From: an uncultured Lachnospiraceae bacterium
GTDB lineage: Bacteria > Bacillota > Clostridia > Lachnospirales > Lachnospiraceae
DNA length: 64,000 nt
NCBI GenBank assembly: GCA_934352055.1
Contig: CAKRJY010000006.1
Coordinates: 1-64,000, forward strand
Reading direction: 5' to 3'
The position numbers were made by a program, and so were the translations under genes. Within the stretch, counting starts at the first letter, position 1. Each line of letters opens with the position of its first letter. The notes under the pieces were generated by a model, which searched no databases, was not told where the DNA came from, and worked only from the letters and a program-made list of their open reading frames with translations. Shown here piece by piece: positions 17,030-26,830 of this stretch.

Positions 17030-17881
17030 TTAATCATTTGCCTGCATCTTGGTTCGAATGCGATCCAAAAAGCTGACATCACGCAAATGTATCATTTTTG
17101 TTGTCTCTTTCGCCCGATGCACAACTAATTTTTCTCCCGGATGTAACAGGCGTTTGTGATTTCCATCAAAACTAATCTCTGCCTCATCCTCTCCGTCTTC
17201 CCGTCTGGCTTCTATTTCCAATACCAGTTCATCATACGGATCTAACACAATACTTCTTGCATTGAGCGTATGTGGATTGATTGGTGTCAGGAGAATGATA
17301 TTTGTCGTCGGATTCACGATCGGACCATTTGCCGAAAGATTGTATGCAGTAGAACCCGTCGGTGTGGAAAAAATCATACCATCACAGTTATATGCATACA
17401 AATACTGCCCATTTACATAGACAACCACGCGCATAACGCGAAGTCCGGCACTGGAACAAAGCACGATATCATTCAATGCCTGTATATCCTTTCCCACTTT
17501 ACCGTTTGCATCAATGATATGACCTGACAACATCATGCGTTCTTCGATTGCATAATCATCTGCCATCAACGCATCAATGGCATCATAAACAGATTCATCA
17601 TCCAGATCGCAGAGATACCCTAAATGTCCGCGATTGATACCAATCATCGGAATGTTTTTCCCGAAAATATTCTGCGCCGCGCGAATGACGGTTCCATCTC
17701 CGCCAATGACAAGAATTCCCTGCGTTTCTGATGGCACTTCTAATTCTGCTTCTAACGCATCATCCGGATTAATCCCATAAGAACAACTGCCGCCTCGAAT
17801 TTCAATATAATCACTCAGCTTCCGTATAAATTGGAGTGTTTCTTCTTTGTCTTCTCTTGCTACAATAAAAAAATGTTTCAT
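17030..17881 (-). CDS. nadK: NAD kinase
   Basis: 283 aa. It phosphorylates NAD to NADP. The hallmark GGDGT motif (VIGGDGTVIRAAQ) is near residue 79, the conserved ALNDIVLCSS in the middle, and the glycine-rich TPTGSTAYNLSANGPIV follows. It starts two bases after the tlyA stop, so translation is probably coupled, and argR follows. Confidence 0.95.
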   Translation of the reverse strand: MKHFFIVAREDKEETLQFIRKLSDYIEIRGGSCSYGINPDDALEAELEVPSETQGILVIGGDGTVIRAAQNIFGKNIPMIGINRGHLGYLCDLDDESVYDAIDALMADDYAIEERMMLSGHIIDANGKVGKDIQALNDIVLCSSAGLRVMRVVVYVNGQYLYAYNCDGMIFSTPTGSTAYNLSANGPIVNPTTNIILLTPINPHTLNARSIVLDPYDELVLEIEARREDGEDEAEISFDGNHKRLLHPGEKLVVHRAKETTKMIHLRDVSFLDRIRTKMQAND

Positions 17882-17883
17882 GC

Positions 17884-18687
17884 CTATTTATCAAGATCTC
17901 CATGTGCTGCCGCCACAACAGCATGCACGTCAATTGGTTCCTCATTGTCTGTCTGCGCATTCTTTTTCAAATGCACAAGATACTCAATATTTCCCTCCGG
18001 ACCTTTGATTGGCGAATAGTCCAGATGCAACACACCAAATCCAATCGATTGTGCAAATAAAATCACGCGTTCAATGACCTCTATGTGTACTGCCGGATCA
18101 CGAACAACGCCCTTTTTTCCTACTTTTTCTTTGCCTGCTTCAAACTGTGGTTTGATCAGACATACCATCTCGGCACCATCCTTCAACAGTTCCTTTGCAG
18201 GTCCTAATACTTTTGTCAACGAAATAAATGAAACATCCACAGATGCAAAATCAAGTGCGTCTGCAATATCCTCAGGTGTCACATAACGAATATTTGTCTT
18301 TTCCATACAGACAACACGTGGATCCTGACGTAATTTCCATGCAAATTGACCGTATCCTACGTCCACAGCATATACCTTACTTGCACCATTTTGCAGCATA
18401 CAGTCGGTAAATCCACCGGTAGATGCCCCAATATCCATACATACTTTATCATCAAGTGCAATGCCAAATTGTGCCATTGCCTTTTCGAGTTTTAAGCCAC
18501 CTCTGCTGACATAACGCAATGTATTTCCATGAATTTCTATATTTACAGATGGATCAAAAAAAGTTCCTGCTTTATCTTCTCTTTGATGATCTACAAAAAC
18601 ATTTCCTTCCATAATCATGGTCTTTGCCTTTTCCCTGGAAGGCGCAAGACCTTTTTGTACTAATAAAACATCCAAACGTTCTTTCAT
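17884..18687 (-). CDS. tlyA: TlyA family rRNA 2'-O-methyltransferase
   Basis: 267 aa. An N-terminal S4 RNA-binding domain (1-60, RLDVLLVQKGLAPSREKAK) is followed by an FtsJ/RrmJ-type SAM methyltransferase domain with motif I DIGASTGGFTDCML. In mycobacteria TlyA methylates 16S and 23S rRNA and its absence gives capreomycin resistance; older 'hemolysin A' names are misleading. It is 11 nt after dxs and 2 nt before nadK. Which rRNA site this homologue modifies cannot be told from sequence. Confidence 0.92.
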   Translation of the reverse strand: MKERLDVLLVQKGLAPSREKAKTMIMEGNVFVDHQREDKAGTFFDPSVNIEIHGNTLRYVSRGGLKLEKAMAQFGIALDDKVCMDIGASTGGFTDCMLQNGASKVYAVDVGYGQFAWKLRQDPRVVCMEKTNIRYVTPEDIADALDFASVDVSFISLTKVLGPAKELLKDGAEMVCLIKPQFEAGKEKVGKKGVVRDPAVHIEVIERVILFAQSIGFGVLHLDYSPIKGPEGNIEYLVHLKKNAQTDNEEPIDVHAVVAAAHGDLDK

Positions 18688-18698
18688 CGTAATTATTC

Positions 18699-20552
18699 CT
18701 ATAATTTTTCTAAAATCTGACGTACCACGCCATCTTCATCAATACCAAGTTCCTTTTGCAGTACCGCAACATTGCCGTGTTCCACAAAAATATCTGCAAT
18801 CGCAATGGAAAGTACCTCGCCATGATATCCTTCCCTTCGCAGGAAACATGCTACATGTTCGCCAAATCCACCCAATGCCACATTTTCTTCCATTGTTACA
18901 ATCAAAGAATAGGCATCCATATGCTCCTTTAAATATGCTTCATCAAAAGGTTTTGCAAATCTTGCATTGACAAGTGTCGCATGAATTCCTTGTTTTTCTA
19001 ATTGTTCACACACGCCTACTGCCGTTTTTACCATGCTTCCAAGTGCAAATAACAGCACTTTTTCGCCAGATATAATTTCTTCGCATTTGCCATATACGAT
19101 TGGCTCTCTTTTTTGTGCTAGTCCATCATAAGCTTCTCCTCTCGGATAACGTAAAGCAATTGGCGCATCATAAGCAATCGCATATTTTAACATATCTGAT
19201 AATTCCCATTTATTCTTTGGTGCCATCACCGTCATATTCGGCATTTCTGTCAGATAAGAAAGATCAAATACACCCTGATGTGTCTCGCCATCACTACCTA
19301 CAAGACCAGCTCGATCAATGGCTAATACCACCGGTAAATTCTGCATACAGACATCGTGTAAAATCTGGTCATATCCTCTTTGCAGGAAAGAAGAATACAC
19401 TGCAAAAACAGGATGCATACCACCTGCAGCTAATGCTGAAGCAAATGTCACTGCATGCTCCTCTGCGATTCCCACATCAAAGAAACGTTCCGGGAACATA
19501 TTATGAAAACGCTTTAAACCACAGCCATCCGCCATTGCAGCTGTAATGGCAACCAATTTATCATCCCGATCCCCCATCTTACGCATAACGGTAGAAAATA
19601 CATCTGTATAGGATGCTTTTCCATGAGAAAGTGGGATACCTGTTTCAATATCAAATGGTGTTGTTCCATGGAAACGGGACGGATGTCTCTCTGCCGGACG
19701 ATATCCATATCCCTTTTTGGTCAATACATGCACAAGTACAGGACCCGGAACATGGGATGCTTCCTGAAATACTTTTAACATCGCATCGATATCGTGCCCA
19801 TCCACAGGACCCAGATACATAATTCCCATATCTTCAAAAATCATGCCCGGTATCACCATCTGCTTGATGCTGCTTTTTGTCTTACGGATTCCCGATACAA
19901 TACGTTCTCCGTAAACAGGAATTTTCTCCAAAGAAGTCTGCACACCTTCTTTTAATCCCGCATAATTGGAACTGGTACGAAGCTTTGACAGATGTCTGGA
20001 CATACCACCTACATTTTCGGAAATAGACATATTGTTGTCATTTAATATGATGATAAAATTCTTTTTTAAGGCAGCTGCATTGTTCATTGCCTCATACGCC
20101 ATGCCACCTGTCAATGCGCCATCGCCAATGACAGAGACCACTTTGTAATCTTTACCTTGCAGCTCTCTTGCCCAGGCAAGACCTAACCCTGCAGAGATAG
20201 ATGTCGAACTGTGTCCCGTATCAAATGCATCACAATCACTTTCCATACGCTTTGGGAAGCCACTCATTCCTCCATATTGGCGTAAATGATCAAATGCTTC
20301 TTTACGTCCCGTTAAAATCTTATGGGTATAGGATTGATGACCTACATCCCAAATGATTTTATCCTGTGGGAAGTCCAAAAACAAATGTAGTGCCATCGTC
20401 AACTCAACCGTCCCCAGATTTGACGCCAGATGCCCTCCGAGTTCTGATATCTTTTCAATCAAAAACTCCCGGATTTCCTGACGTAACACATCAATCTCTT
20501 TCGGTGTCAAATTCTTAATATCATTTTCTTTTTGTATTTTATCTAACACCAT
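18699..20552 (-). CDS. dxs: 1-deoxy-D-xylulose-5-phosphate synthase
   Basis: 617 aa, full length. It condenses pyruvate and glyceraldehyde 3-phosphate to DXP, the entry step of the MEP isoprenoid route, also feeding thiamine and pyridoxal in many bacteria. The thiamine diphosphate motif is GDGALTGGMAYEAMNNA near residue 145. The transketolase pyrimidine-binding domain follows (FFDVGIAEEHAVTFASALA) and a C-terminal transketolase domain. It is 15 nt after ispA, so two isoprenoid genes sit together. Confidence 0.96.
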   Translation of the reverse strand: MVLDKIQKENDIKNLTPKEIDVLRQEIREFLIEKISELGGHLASNLGTVELTMALHLFLDFPQDKIIWDVGHQSYTHKILTGRKEAFDHLRQYGGMSGFPKRMESDCDAFDTGHSSTSISAGLGLAWARELQGKDYKVVSVIGDGALTGGMAYEAMNNAAALKKNFIIILNDNNMSISENVGGMSRHLSKLRTSSNYAGLKEGVQTSLEKIPVYGERIVSGIRKTKSSIKQMVIPGMIFEDMGIMYLGPVDGHDIDAMLKVFQEASHVPGPVLVHVLTKKGYGYRPAERHPSRFHGTTPFDIETGIPLSHGKASYTDVFSTVMRKMGDRDDKLVAITAAMADGCGLKRFHNMFPERFFDVGIAEEHAVTFASALAAGGMHPVFAVYSSFLQRGYDQILHDVCMQNLPVVLAIDRAGLVGSDGETHQGVFDLSYLTEMPNMTVMAPKNKWELSDMLKYAIAYDAPIALRYPRGEAYDGLAQKREPIVYGKCEEIISGEKVLLFALGSMVKTAVGVCEQLEKQGIHATLVNARFAKPFDEAYLKEHMDAYSLIVTMEENVALGGFGEHVACFLRREGYHGEVLSIAIADIFVEHGNVAVLQKELGIDEDGVVRQILEKL

Positions 20553-20567
20553 TGTTCTATCCTCTAA

Positions 20568-21464
20568 TTATTTCTCGCGAAGAACCATCCATCGCAATAA
20601 TTCTGTTAAAAATGGGTTTTCATAAGGAAGATCCTGCAAAATACCAACTGCTTCACTAGTAAGATCAACCACTTCCTGCTTTGCCTTTTCCAACCCTTCA
20701 AAAATAACATAGGTTACTTTTTGATTTTTTTCATCACTACCTACTGTTTTTCCGAGAGTCTCTGTCTCGCCAATCACATCAAGCACATCATCTTGAATCT
20801 GAAAAGCTAGTCCAATCTTGCTTGCAACTTCTTCTATCTTTTTCTCTTCTTCTTCGGTTGCTCCGCCAAGAATCGCACCAATCATCATAGATGCTTCAAT
20901 CAAAGCACCTGTCTTTAACTGATAAATAAAGTCGAGACGATTCTTTGAAATACCATATTGTTTTTCGGATTCTACATCGACAACCTGACCACCAATCATA
21001 CCATAAACACCTGCTTTTTGTGCCAATACCTTTAAAGCACGGATCACAGCACGATTGTCTGCACCTTCTGTCTCATCCAGACTGCTTAGTGCCACTTCAA
21101 AAGCATAGTTCAAAAGACCATCACCTGCTAAAATACCCATAGCTTCTCCGTATTTTGCATGCGTTGTCAATTTACCACGACGCAGCTCATCGTTGTCCAT
21201 TGCCGGAAGATCATCATGCACCAATGAATACGTGTGAATCAGTTCAATTGCAGCAACAAAAGACTCAATTGCCTTTGTTGAGCCACCAAATAATTTATAG
21301 GTTTCTAACATCAGAATCGGGCGAATGCGCTTTCCTCCCGCCAAAATACTGTAATTCATAGCCTGAAAAACAGTCTTCTGGTATCCCTTTTCTGTTGGTA
21401 ATACGCGATAGATCATTCTATCTGCATCGCTTGCCTTATAGGCGATTTCCTTATTGATATCCAT
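20568..21464 (-). CDS. ispA: Polyprenyl synthetase, farnesyl diphosphate synthase type
   Basis: 298 aa. The first aspartate-rich motif is in HDDLPAMDNDELRRGK and the second in FQIQDDVLDVIG; both bind magnesium-diphosphate. The two residues inside the first motif (DDLPAMD) fit the short-chain bacterial FPP synthase class, so the product is most likely farnesyl diphosphate. It lies between xseB (2 nt) and dxs (15 nt) in the conserved operon. Confidence 0.93.
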   Translation of the reverse strand: MDINKEIAYKASDADRMIYRVLPTEKGYQKTVFQAMNYSILAGGKRIRPILMLETYKLFGGSTKAIESFVAAIELIHTYSLVHDDLPAMDNDELRRGKLTTHAKYGEAMGILAGDGLLNYAFEVALSSLDETEGADNRAVIRALKVLAQKAGVYGMIGGQVVDVESEKQYGISKNRLDFIYQLKTGALIEASMMIGAILGGATEEEEKKIEEVASKIGLAFQIQDDVLDVIGETETLGKTVGSDEKNQKVTYVIFEGLEKAKQEVVDLTSEAVGILQDLPYENPFLTELLRWMVLREK

Positions 21465-21466
21465 AA

Positions 21467-21685
21467 CTACACCTCTTCAAATGTTTCTAACTCACCGTTA
21501 CTATTCAACATCTGTACCTTTTGTTCCACGGCATTCATCAAATCATTGCAATGCTTAATCTGTTTCATACCGGATTGATATAACAAAAAAGAATCCTCCA
21601 AAGTCACTTCATTGGATTCCAACTTGTTCAAAATGGTTTCAATTTCCGCAAAACTTTCTTCTATGGTCAATTCTTTTTCTTCCAT
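21467..21685 (-). CDS. xseB: Exodeoxyribonuclease VII small subunit
   Basis: 72 aa, typical size. Helical, with the characteristic FAEIETILNKLESNEVTLEDS followed by FLLYQSGMK. Several copies bind one XseA to form the single-strand-specific nuclease. Its start overlaps the xseA 3' end by 19 bp, giving coupled translation. Confidence 0.93.
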   Translation of the reverse strand: MEEKELTIEESFAEIETILNKLESNEVTLEDSFLLYQSGMKQIKHCNDLMNAVEQKVQMLNSNGELETFEEV

Positions 21686-22896
21686 GCCACATCCTCATTT
21701 ATTTCTTTGATTTCTGTCAAAAACATACCATCACGTACATACACCTGCATCAAATCGCCCGGCTCATGCTCCTCGATAGACGAAACACATCGGCCTGTCA
21801 TATCCGATGCATACGCATATCCCTGCGCCAGCTTTTTCAAGGGAGACATACCATCCAGACGTTCTGCCAAAATTGCAAGATTGTTCTGATATCGCTGCAA
21901 AATTCTTTGCATATCCTGCTGCATGCGCTCTTCTAAATGCATACTGTACTGTCGTTTTTCCTGCAAACGTCCCAGCGGACTCAGTAACGTTAACTGTTTT
22001 TCCAATGCCTGCAGGCGTTGTCTGCTTGTCTGTACATGCATCTGCATATACTGTTGTAACCGGCGTGTTTTATGATCCAGCATCTCCTGTGTCTCCGTAT
22101 AGGAAAACACAGCCTGTTCCGCTGCTGCCGACGGTGTCGGTGCGCGCAAATCTGCCACATAATCACAGATGGTTGTATCTGTTTCATGACCTACTGCAGA
22201 AATCACCGGAGTTTCACAGGAAAAGACTGCTCTTGCAACTATTTCTTCATTAAACGCCCATAAATCCTCAATGGAGCCTCCGCCACGTCCAACAATCATC
22301 ACATCAAGATGCATGGCATCCAGTGCTAGAATACCGGATACGATACTCTCTGCCGCACCCTCTCCCTGCACAAGCGCCGGATATAAAATCAATTGTACAT
22401 GCGGGTTTCGCCTTTTAGAAATCTGGATAATGTCGCGCACTGCAGCGCCCGTTGGTGCTGTCACGATACCAATGCGCTGTGCAAAACGCGGAATTGGCTT
22501 CTTATAGACAGCGTCAAACATTCCCATCTCTTCCAGTTCTTTTTTTAATTGTTCGAACCGTACATACAAATCACCTGCGCCATCTAACGTGATTTCCTTT
22601 GCATAAATCTGATAGGTTCCGCCCTTGTCATAAACAGTAATGGAACCATGCACAACGACCTGATCTCCGTCCTTCATTGGAAAGCGAAGGCCTTTGACGC
22701 GGCTTCCACGGAACATGATGGCAGAAATCGCCCCGTCTGCATCCTTGAGCGTAAAATAAATGTGACCGCTCGAATGATATTTGCAATTGGAAACTTCACC
22801 TTTGATCCGGATGTCACGAAGCAAAAAATCTTCATCAAACATCCGATGGATATAGGCATTTACCTGACCTACGCCATATATATTTTTATTCATCAA
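21667..22896 (-). CDS. xseA: Exodeoxyribonuclease VII large subunit
   Basis: 409 aa. An N-terminal OB-fold (about 1-100, with the IKGEVSNCKYHSSGHIYFTL signature) is followed by the catalytic domain with GRGGGSIEDLWAFNEE and ISAVGHETDTTICD. A coiled-coil stretch follows. The enzyme processively degrades single-stranded DNA to oligonucleotides. The start overlaps nusB by 11 bp and the end overlaps xseB, so the three are translationally coupled. Confidence 0.95.
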   Translation of the reverse strand: MMNKNIYGVGQVNAYIHRMFDEDFLLRDIRIKGEVSNCKYHSSGHIYFTLKDADGAISAIMFRGSRVKGLRFPMKDGDQVVVHGSITVYDKGGTYQIYAKEITLDGAGDLYVRFEQLKKELEEMGMFDAVYKKPIPRFAQRIGIVTAPTGAAVRDIIQISKRRNPHVQLILYPALVQGEGAAESIVSGILALDAMHLDVMIVGRGGGSIEDLWAFNEEIVARAVFSCETPVISAVGHETDTTICDYVADLRAPTPSAAAEQAVFSYTETQEMLDHKTRRLQQYMQMHVQTSRQRLQALEKQLTLLSPLGRLQEKRQYSMHLEERMQQDMQRILQRYQNNLAILAERLDGMSPLKKLAQGYAYASDMTGRCVSSIEEHEPGDLMQVYVRDGMFLTEIKEINEDVAWKKKN

Positions 22897-23323
22897 TCTT
22901 AGCTAACACACCATTCACAAAACCTGCGGACTGGTCTGTTCCATATTTTTTTGCCAGTTCTACTGCTTCATTGATGGCAATACCCTTCGGAATTTTTTCG
23001 TAACGAATTTCATAAACTGCCAGACGAATCAATGACAAGTCCACTTTTGCCATACGTGTCGTTTTCCATCCTTCCACAACCGCATTAATGATTGCGTCGA
23101 TTTCTTCTACATGTGCAAAAATATCGTTGCTCTTCTCTGCAATGTACTGTTGCTGCTCTATTTCCTGGTCACTCTTTACCGGGAATTCTGTTTCTGCTTC
23201 CTGCATTTTTTCATCTTGTAAGAACAGGTTCACCTGCTCCTTCATCTCATCCTCATTATGAAAATCTGCCTGGAAGATAATCTTAAAAATCTCTTCTCGA
23301 ATCTGTCTTCTCGTCATTGTCAT
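22886..23323 (-). CDS. nusB: Transcription antitermination factor NusB
   Basis: 145 aa, helical, with the family C-terminal block DLSLIRLAVYEIRYEKIPKG and NEAVELAKKYG. With NusE it binds boxA in rRNA leaders. Two ATGs two codons apart can start it (23323 or 23317); AAGG is 3 nt from the first and 9 from the second, so 23317 is at least as likely. First gene of the segment running through xseA to recN. Confidence 0.93.
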   Translation of the reverse strand: MTMTRRQIREEIFKIIFQADFHNEDEMKEQVNLFLQDEKMQEAETEFPVKSDQEIEQQQYIAEKSNDIFAHVEEIDAIINAVVEGWKTTRMAKVDLSLIRLAVYEIRYEKIPKGIAINEAVELAKKYGTDQSAGFVNGVLAKIDE

Positions 23324-23366
23324 AGACCTTTTTCGCTCCTCGTTTCGTTATGATAATATGGTAAAA

Positions 23367-23390
23367 AAGGATGTCTTTTCAGACACCCTT
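23367..23390 (-). terminator. Terminator between asp23 and nusB
   Basis: Ten-bp stem AAGGGTGTCT/AGACATCCTT on the minus strand with one G-U pair and a GAAA tetraloop, followed by six T. It lies 34 nt after the asp23 stop. Confidence 0.75.
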
Positions 23391-23423
23391 CATTATAGCG
23401 CAATTACTAATAAAACAAAAGAT

Positions 23424-23801
23424 TTATTCCCCGGCAACGGCTACGGATGCGATCTTGATATCTATGCTTGTAACCTCAAGACCAACCATATTCTCAATTG
23501 CATTCTTTACCTTGTCCTGTACCTGAGCACAAATCTTTGGGATTTCATATCCATAAGAGATGTTAACACCCAGACGGACTGCCACGTGGTTATCCTCTTC
23601 TGTAACGATCTTAACACCTTTGGATAATTTGTTCATGCCAGCCTTGCTAATCACTTCATTTGTCAGATTTCCAGCCAGTGAAGAAACGCCTTCCACCTCT
23701 GTAGCAGCAAGTCCTGCGATAATTGCAACGACTTCATCTGTGATATTTACTCCACCATTTTCGTTCTCTCTGATTACAAAGCTTTTTCTATCTTCTGCCA
23801 T
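23424..23801 (-). CDS. Asp23/Gls24 family envelope stress protein
   Basis: 125 aa. It carries the Asp23 core: VNITDEVVAIIAGLAATEVE then GVSSLAG, and VAVRLGVNISYGYEIPKICA. Members are abundant membrane-associated cytosolic proteins linked to cell-envelope homeostasis in Gram-positives; the exact function is not known. No membrane helix here. Position just before nusB-xseA is common in Clostridia, but a terminator separates it from nusB. Confidence 0.9.
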   Translation of the reverse strand: MAEDRKSFVIRENENGGVNITDEVVAIIAGLAATEVEGVSSLAGNLTNEVISKAGMNKLSKGVKIVTEEDNHVAVRLGVNISYGYEIPKICAQVQDKVKNAIENMVGLEVTSIDIKIASVAVAGE

Positions 23802-23867
23802 ATCGGTAGCCTCCTAAACATATTGTTATCGTTATTATATCAGACTCCCCGGAAATTGGGAAGTTTT

Positions 23868-24797
23868 TTATCTTTTGTCTTTTGGCAGCCAATGCAAGTC
23901 ATACGGTGTCATCTGGTAAACGTAATAATCCAGATAATTGGTATACAAACAGTTTGCATGCGAGCGCCACTGTAACAACGGACGTTCCTCTATATTATTA
24001 TTTGGATAATAATTCACCGGCATCTGGATATCCATTCCTTTTTCCAGATCACGTTTGTACTCTTTATCCAAGGTCAGACGGTCATACTCCGGATGTCCCA
24101 TGCAAAAAATCTGACTATTGTCCGTAGATAAAACAAGAAAAATTCCTGCCTCCTCTGACTCTGCCAGAACAATCAGATCCGGATTATTACGGATTGCCTC
24201 TTCATCCATTCTCGTATGTCTCGAATGTGGTGCCATAAAATAATCATCAAATCCTCGTACCAACGGGATCTTGCGATTCTCTACTTTATGTTTATACACC
24301 CCAAAGACCTTCCGGTCCAGCACTTCCTTCTTAATCCCATAATGATAGTACAAGCCCGCCTGCGCGCCCCAGCACTGATAAAATGTGCAGGTTACATGCG
24401 TTTTCGACCACTCCATGATCTCAACCAATTCATCCCAGTAATCCACTTCCTCGAAGTCATGTAACTCCACCGGTGCTCCCGTAATGATCAGACCATCCAG
24501 ATTACGATCTTTGATATCACGAAATGTCTGGTAAAATTTATTCAAATGGCTTACCGATGTATTTTTTGAAATATGGCTCTCCACAGCAAGAAATGTAATA
24601 TCTACCTGCAGTGGTGAATTGGAAAGAGAACGTAACATCTGCAGTTCCGTATCTTCTTTTAATGGCATCAGGTTCAAAATACCGATTTCAATCGGACGGA
24701 TGTCCTGATGCAGCGCCCTCTCTTCATCCATTACAAATATATTTTCATGCTCTAATATTGCCTTTGCCGGCAAATCACTTTGTGTTTTGATTGGCAT
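23868..24797 (-). CDS. metA: Homoserine O-acetyltransferase (MetA type)
   Basis: 309 aa. It acylates homoserine at the start of methionine synthesis. The catalytic Cys142 is in FYQCWGAQAG, and the His-Glu pair is expected in the later HSRHTRMDEE and MGHPEYDR stretches. Position 111 is Glu (GAPVELHDF), the residue found in acetyl-CoA-using MetA enzymes such as that of Bacillus cereus, where E. coli has Gly and uses succinyl-CoA. So acetyltransferase is more likely than succinyltransferase. The gene is 34 nt after ligA with GAGAGG before the ATG; no SAM riboswitch fits in that gap. Confidence 0.93.
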   Translation of the reverse strand: MPIKTQSDLPAKAILEHENIFVMDEERALHQDIRPIEIGILNLMPLKEDTELQMLRSLSNSPLQVDITFLAVESHISKNTSVSHLNKFYQTFRDIKDRNLDGLIITGAPVELHDFEEVDYWDELVEIMEWSKTHVTCTFYQCWGAQAGLYYHYGIKKEVLDRKVFGVYKHKVENRKIPLVRGFDDYFMAPHSRHTRMDEEAIRNNPDLIVLAESEEAGIFLVLSTDNSQIFCMGHPEYDRLTLDKEYKRDLEKGMDIQMPVNYYPNNNIEERPLLQWRSHANCLYTNYLDYYVYQMTPYDLHWLPKDKR

Positions 24798-24831
24798 AGG
24801 ATGCCCTCTCTTTCTATCTCTATCTCACAGC

Positions 24832-26829
24832 TTACCCGTGAATCATCTGTAACAGTTCTTCCTCTGTAAGCACGGTGACCCCTAATGCATTTGCCTTATC
24901 CAGCTTACTTCCGGCATTTTCACCTGCTAGTAGATAGTTTGTCTTTTTTGAAACAGAACCACTGACTTTTCCTCCATGAAGTTCAATCAGTTCTGCTGCT
25001 TCCTTTCTTCCCATCGTAGGGAGCGTTCCTGTAATTACAAACGTATTGTTCGCAAGCACGTCATCACTACCGGAAGCCTGAAGGCGTACCATATTGACAC
25101 CGTGCTTCTGCATTCGTTCTAATAGTTCTTTACTTTTTGTATCATGGAAATACTGGTAAATTGCTTTTGCACTGATTTCCCCGATATCATTCACTTCCAC
25201 CAATTGTTCCATGGATGCTTCTGCCACTGCGTGAATGGATCCAAAATGTTCCATAAGTGATTTTGCAGCTGTTTTTCCGATACCGGAAATACCAAGTCCT
25301 GTCATCAGCTGATAGGCATCGTTTTGCTTGGAAGCTTCAATCACGCCTAAAAGTTTATCTGTATTTTTTTCTTTTCCAAGAATTCCTTTTTCGATCAGTT
25401 CCTCCCGATATGCCGATAATTCATAGATATCTGCAATATCATGCAAATACCCCTGATGAATCAACTCCTCGATATATGCTGTGCCAAAGCCCTTGATATC
25501 CATCGCATCACGACCGACAAAATTGATGATATGACGTTCCAGCTGTGCCGGACAAGTGGCAGATGAACACTTAATATCCGCTGTATTCTCTTCCCGATAA
25601 GTAGGAGCACCACAAACCGGGCAAACATCTGGGATTACAAATGTATGTGCCCCCTCTGGGCGCTGATCATGCAGCACTTCTTTGACTTTTGGAATAATTT
25701 CTCCTGATTTGTACACAACAATGGTATCCCCGATGGCAATATCCAAATCATTGATGAAGTCCTGATTGTGCAGAGTTGCGCGGCTTACGGATGTTCCGCA
25801 CAAACGAATTGGTTCAAAAATAGCCGTCGGTGTAATACGCCCCGTACGTCCTACCGAAAGTTCTATGTCAAGCAGCTTCGTCTCTTTTTCCTCCGGTGGA
25901 TACTTGTAAGCTACCGCCCAACGCGGCACCTTAGATGTGTTACCCAAAAGTTCCCGATCCGCATAACGGTTGATTTTTACCACTGCACCATCAATATCGT
26001 ATGCCAGTTCTCCTCGTTTTTCGCCAATGGCGCATATCGCATCCCATACTTCCTCTCCTGTATGGCATACACGATAATCCTCTATAACCGGGATTTTTTG
26101 TGATTTCATATATGCATATGCTTCTGTATGCGTTGCAAATTCTCTTCCCGTAACCTGCTGCAAATTAAAAATAAACATAGATAAATGGCGTTCTTTTACC
26201 ACCTTGCTGTCCAATTGACGCAGTGTTCCTGCCGCACAATTTCTTGGGTTTGCAAATGTCTTTTTGCCCAGCAATTCCTGTGTCTCATTCACATGGGAAA
26301 AAGCAGCTTCTGTCATATAGACTTCCCCGCGGATCTCCAAATACTCCGGTGCATCTTTCAGCGATGTTTTTACATCCTCTATAACTTTGGCATTGGCTGT
26401 TACATCTTCACCAAAATTGATGCCATCCCCTCTTGTCTCTGCCAAAACAAGTTTTCCCTGCTCATAGCGAAGGGACATGGAAAGTCCATCAATCTTATAT
26501 TCGACCACGAATTCCGGATGATCTAATTTTTCCTGCATTTCCCGCACAAATTCCATGACTTCTTCTTTTGAGAAAACATCCTGTAAACTCAGCATCGGAA
26601 CATTGTGGCGTACTAAAACACCAGCCTCTCTCTTTGCACTTCCGCCCACTTTCTGCGTAGGTGAGCTGGCATCTATAAGCTCTGGGTGTTCCTTTTCTAT
26701 CTGCTTTAACCGCTGCATCAACATATCGTACTCGTAGTCGGTAATCTCCGGTGCATCCATGTTATAGTAACGATTGCTATGATATTCAATTTGCTGGCGC
26801 AATGCCTTTACTTCTTCTTTGATATCCAT
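24832..26829 (-). CDS. ligA: NAD-dependent DNA ligase
   Basis: 665 aa from the ATG giving MDIKEEVKALRQQIEYHS, with GAGG five bases upstream; a 26-codon upstream extension runs through rluF and is rejected. Domain order: NAD-binding Ia (HSNRYYNMDAPEITDYEYD), adenylation domain with the active Lys in EYKIDGLSMSL, OB-fold, Cys4 zinc finger (CPVCGAPTY...CSSATCPAQ), helix-hairpin-helix repeats and a C-terminal BRCT domain (NTFVITGTLPTMGRKEAAEL). It seals nicks in replication and repair. It starts one base after the rluF stop. Confidence 0.96.
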   Translation of the reverse strand: MDIKEEVKALRQQIEYHSNRYYNMDAPEITDYEYDMLMQRLKQIEKEHPELIDASSPTQKVGGSAKREAGVLVRHNVPMLSLQDVFSKEEVMEFVREMQEKLDHPEFVVEYKIDGLSMSLRYEQGKLVLAETRGDGINFGEDVTANAKVIEDVKTSLKDAPEYLEIRGEVYMTEAAFSHVNETQELLGKKTFANPRNCAAGTLRQLDSKVVKERHLSMFIFNLQQVTGREFATHTEAYAYMKSQKIPVIEDYRVCHTGEEVWDAICAIGEKRGELAYDIDGAVVKINRYADRELLGNTSKVPRWAVAYKYPPEEKETKLLDIELSVGRTGRITPTAIFEPIRLCGTSVSRATLHNQDFINDLDIAIGDTIVVYKSGEIIPKVKEVLHDQRPEGAHTFVIPDVCPVCGAPTYREENTADIKCSSATCPAQLERHIINFVGRDAMDIKGFGTAYIEELIHQGYLHDIADIYELSAYREELIEKGILGKEKNTDKLLGVIEASKQNDAYQLMTGLGISGIGKTAAKSLMEHFGSIHAVAEASMEQLVEVNDIGEISAKAIYQYFHDTKSKELLERMQKHGVNMVRLQASGSDDVLANNTFVITGTLPTMGRKEAAELIELHGGKVSGSVSKKTNYLLAGENAGSKLDKANALGVTVLTEEELLQMIHG

Positions 26830-26830
26830 A

